Source of the DNA: an uncultured Pseudomonadales bacterium
GTDB lineage: Bacteria; Pseudomonadota; Gammaproteobacteria; Pseudomonadales; Pseudohongiellaceae
Length of the DNA: 64,000 nt
Assembly: GCA_943842505.1 (NCBI GenBank)
Contig: CALTDI010000005.1
Location: 124,001-188,000 of the forward strand
Direction of reading: 5' to 3'
Shown here: piece after piece, positions 60,231 through 64,000 of the stretch
Position numbering within the stretch: the stretch's first letter is position 1
How the letters are laid out: each line of letters opens with the position of its first letter
The notes under the pieces: generated by a model
Told to the model about the DNA's origin: nothing
Seen by the model: only the letters and a program-made list of their open reading frames with translations
The model's database searches: none
Made by a program: the position numbers and the translations under genes

Positions 60231-61829
60231 ATGCTGAATAGTAAGCAACTTATTGAAATTACGGGGATTTCTCGAGCCACACTCAACAACTATGTGGCCT
60301 TAGGCATACTACCGAACCCGGTAATCAAGACACCTAGCGAGAGCGAGGGCCGCGCTACCCGCCTCGGCTACTTCCACGAGGACGCAGCCGAACGTATTAA
60401 GCAGGTGCAGAAATTAAAGAAGCAAGGCCAAAGCATGGCGCAAATCGCCAGGGAATTTAACGAGCGCAACACTCCCCTGCCACAGTTAGTGGAAAATGAA
60501 TCAAGCGCAGCTGCATTTATAAGCTCTGAATTTTCCGGCTCATCGGATGCAATGGAATTCGAAAAAGCCACAAGCACTCTTTCCTCGGATGCTGGGCAGG
60601 GAGCGCCCGGCAAACTATTCTCGCCACAGATTAGCCGGAACCTTTCATTCGATGGCAGCCTGGAAGACCTACCTGGCCCATCCTATATGGTGAACAACAA
60701 CTTCGAGCTTATCTGGTGGAATAATCAGGCACAGCACTCCTTTTTCAACCATAGCAGCGAGCTTCCAACAGACCTGGAGTCTCGTAATCTACTAAAATTG
60801 CTATTCAGCACCGAATCGGGGACAGATCCTGACCGCATACGGGAGCTGTTACGCCCTCACCTCGCAGCCGGCAAGAAAAGACTAAGCCAACAGGCATTGA
60901 TCAAGATCTACACGGCGCTGGATGTCGATGAACTCGGCATCCTCAAAGACGTCTACGATCACGTTGCACCAGTGGGAAGAGAGCCAATGATTCACTTCCC
61001 TACCATGCTGTCAGACGACAACGGGGATCTTTCACCACATGATCTCTATGTCTGCTTCTATCGTGAAGGAATCTTTTTCACCCACAGCCCGGTGGTTCTC
61101 GATGACGATTATCTGGAAGATTTTCTAAGCAAGCGAAACCAGGTAATCAATGAATTGCTAAAAAGGCGCAAGCCCTATCTCACCGATGTCACCGTCATGG
61201 TGGCGGACGTGCAGAATTCGATAAAAATTTGTTCGGAACTACCCGCAGAAGAATACTTCGAACTGATCAACAACATATGGCAAGAGAGCGCGCCCATATT
61301 TCGTCGATTCTATGGAACTTACGCCAAGCACGCCGGCTATGGCATGGTGTACTACTTTTTCCCGCAGCCATACTGTGACTACAAGTTAAACGCTATAGAG
61401 TGCTCTCTCGAGCTGCAGAAAATGATGAAAGGAATCACGCAGCAATGGCAGGCTCGAAAAGGATGGTTTAGCGATATCTTTCTGAACATCGGGCTGAATG
61501 AAGGCCAGGAATGGTTTGGCAGTTACCACGCTGGCGGGCACGTCGAATTCACCGTGCTGGGCGAGACAATTAACTACGCTTCACGCATTAGCGATTTTGC
61601 CCGAAACGGTTCTGTTTGGGCCACGAAGAATATGCTGAACCAGATACCTCAGCAAAAGCGCGACAGAATTAATTTTGGCATCACGCGCAAGACCCACGGC
61701 AATGAGTCAGTCTTTGTTACTGACACCTACTCCAGCATCAGTAACCTAATCGATGAGAACTCGCCGGCGAACGAAAAGTTTAAGGATATCGAAATGATTC
61801 CTATAACAGAAATAAGAGCGATGGATTAG
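60231..61829 (+). CDS. MerR-type HTH protein fused to class III nucleotide cyclase-like domain
   Basis: The 532-residue protein starts with a MerR-like winged helix (1-75; KQLIEITGISRATLNNYVAL and an Arg-rich wing). A Ser/Glu-rich linker follows (85-135), then a PAS-like segment (about 145-300; SYMVNNNFELIWWNNQAQ). The C-terminal class III cyclase-homology domain covers about 315-490. Asp326 (VMVADVQNS) is the first metal ligand, Lys366 matches the adenine-selecting Lys, and Asn448/Arg452 (GETINYASR) match the transition-state pair. The second metal Asp is replaced by Tyr370 (KHAGYGMVYYF, expected GD). It is therefore either an atypical cyclase or a nucleotide sensor. Three operator-like repeats precede it. 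Confidence 0.8.
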   Translation: MLNSKQLIEITGISRATLNNYVALGILPNPVIKTPSESEGRATRLGYFHEDAAERIKQVQKLKKQGQSMAQIAREFNERNTPLPQLVENESSAAAFISSEFSGSSDAMEFEKATSTLSSDAGQGAPGKLFSPQISRNLSFDGSLEDLPGPSYMVNNNFELIWWNNQAQHSFFNHSSELPTDLESRNLLKLLFSTESGTDPDRIRELLRPHLAAGKKRLSQQALIKIYTALDVDELGILKDVYDHVAPVGREPMIHFPTMLSDDNGDLSPHDLYVCFYREGIFFTHSPVVLDDDYLEDFLSKRNQVINELLKRRKPYLTDVTVMVADVQNSIKICSELPAEEYFELINNIWQESAPIFRRFYGTYAKHAGYGMVYYFFPQPYCDYKLNAIECSLELQKMMKGITQQWQARKGWFSDIFLNIGLNEGQEWFGSYHAGGHVEFTVLGETINYASRISDFARNGSVWATKNMLNQIPQQKRDRINFGITRKTHGNESVFVTDTYSSISNLIDENSPANEKFKDIEMIPITEIRAMD

Positions 61830-61834
61830 CCTAG

Positions 61835-63262
61835 CTAAAGAAGAAACATACTCAGCAGCAGAAAACCGAACGCTGCGATGACACCGCTAATCAACGCATA
61901 GGGCAATTGTGTTCTAACGTGATCTATATGGTCTGTCGCCGAGGCCATCGACGCTACAACAGTCGTGTCACTTATTGGCGATGCATGATCCCCAAACACC
62001 GAGCCAGACAATACTGCAGCAAGAAAAAGTGAGCTATTCAGATCGAGAGAGACAGAGATCTGAATGGCCAGCGGTATCATGATGGCAAACGTTCCCCAAC
62101 TAGAACCTATCGCAAAAGCTATAAAACCCGAGATAATAAACAGCAGGGGCAGCAGAAAGGCTAGAGGAATACTTTCCTGCACCAGCTGAGCGACATAAGC
62201 ACCGGTACCCAAAAGATTAGCCACATCGCCGAGCGCCAGAGCGAACAACAAGATCATCGTCACCGGCAACAGCCCCCCTGCTCCCTTTAAAAATATCTGC
62301 ATTAACTCTTCAAGTCTCAAGCGGCCCTGCTGCAAGGTTAAGACCCATGACGTAACCAGAGCCGCGAGGACCGCCCATAAAACAGATGTTGAGCCGGAAC
62401 CAGCACTTAGATCACCATCGCCAGTCACATACAAGCCTAAGGGCATGCTTATCACCATGACCATAATGGGTACGATCATGAATCGCGCCTTGTCAGCATC
62501 ACTATGGTCGACCTGCTGGGAAAGGATCGCGGGATCTACCATAGGCGTCGCATTGGGCCACAGTAGATCGCCAGCCTTGGTTCTTTCTTGCGCCTTTTTC
62601 ATTGGGCCAATTTCAATATCGCGAAATATGACAAAGGCACAGAACAGGATCACTACAATGGGATAGAGATTGAACGGTATCGCATAGATAAAAACATCGA
62701 TAGGGTTCTCGATCTCGGCCGAACCGAGCAGGCTGATAATTACGGCACCCCAGGCATTTAATGGAATCAATACACAGATGGGAGCAGATGTTGAATCGAT
62801 AATATAAGCCAGCTTCTCTCTGGATATCTTGTACCTATCGAAAAGCGGCCTCGATATGGCGCCAGCGATTAACAGCGTTATATTCGATTCAATAAAAACC
62901 ACTACGCCTGTTGCATAAGCCAACCACTGCGCGCGCTTGCCGTTAGTAACCCAGTTTCGATGCTCTAACAAGTGGATGAAACCACGAACGCCGCCTACCT
63001 TTTCAATGGTGGCGATAAGCCCACCGATTATTAAGGTAAACATGAGAACTCGCGTATCGCCGGCATCGGAAAACACATTGACTACGCCGTCTAGCGCTAG
63101 CCCTATGCCAGAAACAGGATTAACCGACTCGAGAAGGCAGAAGCCGATCCAGATACCAACGCTGAGAGATAAGATTACTTGCCGCGTTACGATTGCCAAG
63201 CCTATTGCCAGCAATGGGGGGATGATCGACATCCAATTTGCTTCATACATAGTTAAGGTCAT
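61835..63262 (-). CDS. NhaC-family Na+/H+ antiporter
   Basis: The 475-residue membrane protein has about eleven helices. It has the family blocks MFTLIIGGLIATIEKVGGVRGF, FIESNITLLIAGAISRPLFD, STSAPICVLIPLNAWGAVII and GSSWGTFAIMIPLAIQI, and VFGDHASPISDTTVVAS near the C-terminus. It is expected to exchange Na+ for H+ across the inner membrane in pH and salt homeostasis; some members move malate/lactate. It is convergent with the MerR/cyclase gene, 5 bp apart. Confidence 0.86.
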   Translation of the reverse strand: MTLTMYEANWMSIIPPLLAIGLAIVTRQVILSLSVGIWIGFCLLESVNPVSGIGLALDGVVNVFSDAGDTRVLMFTLIIGGLIATIEKVGGVRGFIHLLEHRNWVTNGKRAQWLAYATGVVVFIESNITLLIAGAISRPLFDRYKISREKLAYIIDSTSAPICVLIPLNAWGAVIISLLGSAEIENPIDVFIYAIPFNLYPIVVILFCAFVIFRDIEIGPMKKAQERTKAGDLLWPNATPMVDPAILSQQVDHSDADKARFMIVPIMVMVISMPLGLYVTGDGDLSAGSGSTSVLWAVLAALVTSWVLTLQQGRLRLEELMQIFLKGAGGLLPVTMILLFALALGDVANLLGTGAYVAQLVQESIPLAFLLPLLFIISGFIAFAIGSSWGTFAIMIPLAIQISVSLDLNSSLFLAAVLSGSVFGDHASPISDTTVVASMASATDHIDHVRTQLPYALISGVIAAFGFLLLSMFLL

Positions 63263-63430
63263 TCCTATTCAAACGGAGCTCCGAGCAAACATAGTAACTT
63301 CAACACGCAATGCCGCAGTATAGGCAATCCCATGCCTGGGCGATACAGCACTGGATTGAAGCTCGTGAAAGGCAGAAAGCTCTAGATAGAGAAAGATCCA
63401 AATAGTATTGAAAGCACCGGAACCGGCTTA

Positions 63431-63766
63431 CTAAGTCTTCTTAACGAACATGGATTTCAATTTCATCGCTCCGATACCTTCAATTTTACAATCAATATCG
63501 TGGTCGCCTTCGACCAGGCGGACGTTTTTCACTTTTGTGCCGACCTTTACTACCGAAGAGCTACCTTTCACTCTCAGGTCTTTGATAACAGATACTGTAT
63601 CGCCATCGACGAGCACATTACCATTAGCGTCACTGATCACCCTCTCTTCAGACAGCGACTCCTCACCGGGCGCCCATTCGTGTGCGCATTCGGGACAGAT
63701 TAAGAGAGAGCCATCCTCATAGGCATGCTCACAGTTACATTTTGGGCACGGAGAAAAAGCTGACAT
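63431..63766 (-). CDS. yjdM: YjdM/PhnA-like zinc-ribbon protein
   Basis: The 111-residue protein starts at ATG 63766 ([19 protein letters not shown]); a longer frame extends to 63814. The N-terminal zinc ribbon has CPKC and CPEC. The C-terminal SH3-like domain has [28 protein letters not shown] (by its ends). The family was named PhnA from an E. coli phn-linked gene (yjdM), but its role in phosphonate metabolism is not established. No phosphonate genes are adjacent. Confidence 0.9.
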   Translation of the reverse strand: MSAFSPCPKCNCEHAYEDGSLLICPECAHEWAPGEESLSEERVISDANGNVLVDGDTVSVIKDLRVKGSSSVVKVGTKVKNVRLVEGDHDIDCKIEGIGAMKLKSMFVKKT

Positions 63767-63892
63767 ATTCAACCCTCGCAGTCTTGGGGAGGAAAGTCGC
63801 AGGCAGCGCGACAATATTTACGCTGCAACCGTAAAGCGAGAATATAACAGGATTGATGATGCGATGTTCACTAGCGGCCTAGGGGCCCTGGA

Positions 63893-64000
63893 TTAGGAGG
63901 CGAGTCGTCGAGACTTGATCGCGTCGAATACGCTAAGTCGCTGAAAGTCTTCGGCACAAATTTCGTACTTTGCGATCTTCTTGTTCAGCGTAGAGGGCGG
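63893..64000 (-). CDS. C-terminus of a gene running off the window, possibly Fis-type HTH
   Basis: From the window edge the minus strand reads PPSTLNKKIAKYEICAEDFQ and ends with a stop at 63893-63895 (35 codons visible). The STLNKKIAKYEI segment resembles the second helix of Fis-type HTH ends (TLxRKIxKYxI) found in NtrC-family regulators. Too little is visible to name the gene. Confidence 0.35.
   Translation of the reverse strand, partial: PPSTLNKKIAKYEICAEDFQRLSVFDAIKSRRLAS

Overview
The window looks like chromosomal DNA of a free-living, probably marine or aquatic gammaproteobacterium. Gene order is strongly Pseudomonas-like: plsX-fabD-fabG-acpP-fabF-pabC-mltG-tmk-holB-pilZ; cysG-serS-crcB-lolA-ftsK / trxB-aat-bpt-infA / clpA-clpS / cspD; mnmA-hflD-purB; and pabB-thrH-cysH-cysB. 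An AbgT transporter and an NhaC-type Na+/H+ antiporter fit a saline habitat. There is no prophage, insertion sequence or CRISPR array. Most of the window is housekeeping DNA, with a few accessory islands at about 12.2-15 kb, 18.5-20 kb, 50-60 kb and 60-63.4 kb.

Region by region. 0-8.8 kb: fatty-acid synthesis operon running into folate (pabC), cell-wall (mltG), dTMP kinase, DNA polymerase delta-prime and PilZ genes. Five of these genes carry one apparent single-base indel each, while the following 56 kb shows no comparable frameshifts in essential genes, so I read this as sequence error. 8.9-12.2 kb: an L-2-hydroxyglutarate-oxidase-like gene beside alkB, then glutathione reductase. 12.2-15 kb: a GST gene stopped by one in-frame TAA, two small lipoproteins, and AT-rich DNA with repeats and coding-like scraps. 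15-18.5 kb: modE facing modABC, with a clear ModE operator before modA. 18.6-23.3 kb: an orphan tyrosine recombinase, Prc protease, and tRNA-Ser(UGA) beside a decayed duplicated segment. 23.3-34.6 kb: Bax-inhibitor-like protein, tusDCBE, cysG, serS, crcB, lolA, ftsK, trxB, aat, bpt, infA. 34.6-40 kb: clpA, clpS, cspD, rluE, moaCDE. 40-48.3 kb: nudJ, mnmA, hflD, purB, roxA, pabB, thrH, cysH. 48.3-54.5 kb: cysB, a TauE/SafE exporter, a 5'-nucleotidase, a patatin-like lipase, a decayed msrA, argD. 54.5-64 kb: epoxide hydrolase, AbgT transporter, a beta-propeller lipoprotein, GlpE rhodanese, a MerR-HTH/cyclase fusion protein, an NhaC antiporter, a YjdM-like zinc-ribbon protein, and the C-terminus of a gene running off the end.

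How the genes work together. A sulfur theme links tusDCBE (sulfur relay) to mnmA (tRNA 2-thiouridine), cysG (siroheme for sulfite reductase), cysH (APS reduction), cysB (regulator), the putative sulfite exporter and GlpE. A molybdenum theme links modE/modABC to moaCDE, but no molybdoenzyme lies in the window. A protein-turnover theme joins Aat and Bpt (N-degron tagging) with ClpS and ClpA (recognition and unfolding).

The most interesting candidate for something undescribed is at 60.1-61.8 kb. A MerR-type DNA-binding domain is fused to a class III nucleotide-cyclase-like domain that lacks one metal-binding Asp, downstream of three copies of a 17-bp motif that overlap or flank its promoter. Also worth checking are a near-perfect parS-like site upstream of cysH, the alkB/L-2-hydroxyglutarate oxidase pairing, and the tRNA-Ser-associated degenerate repeat.
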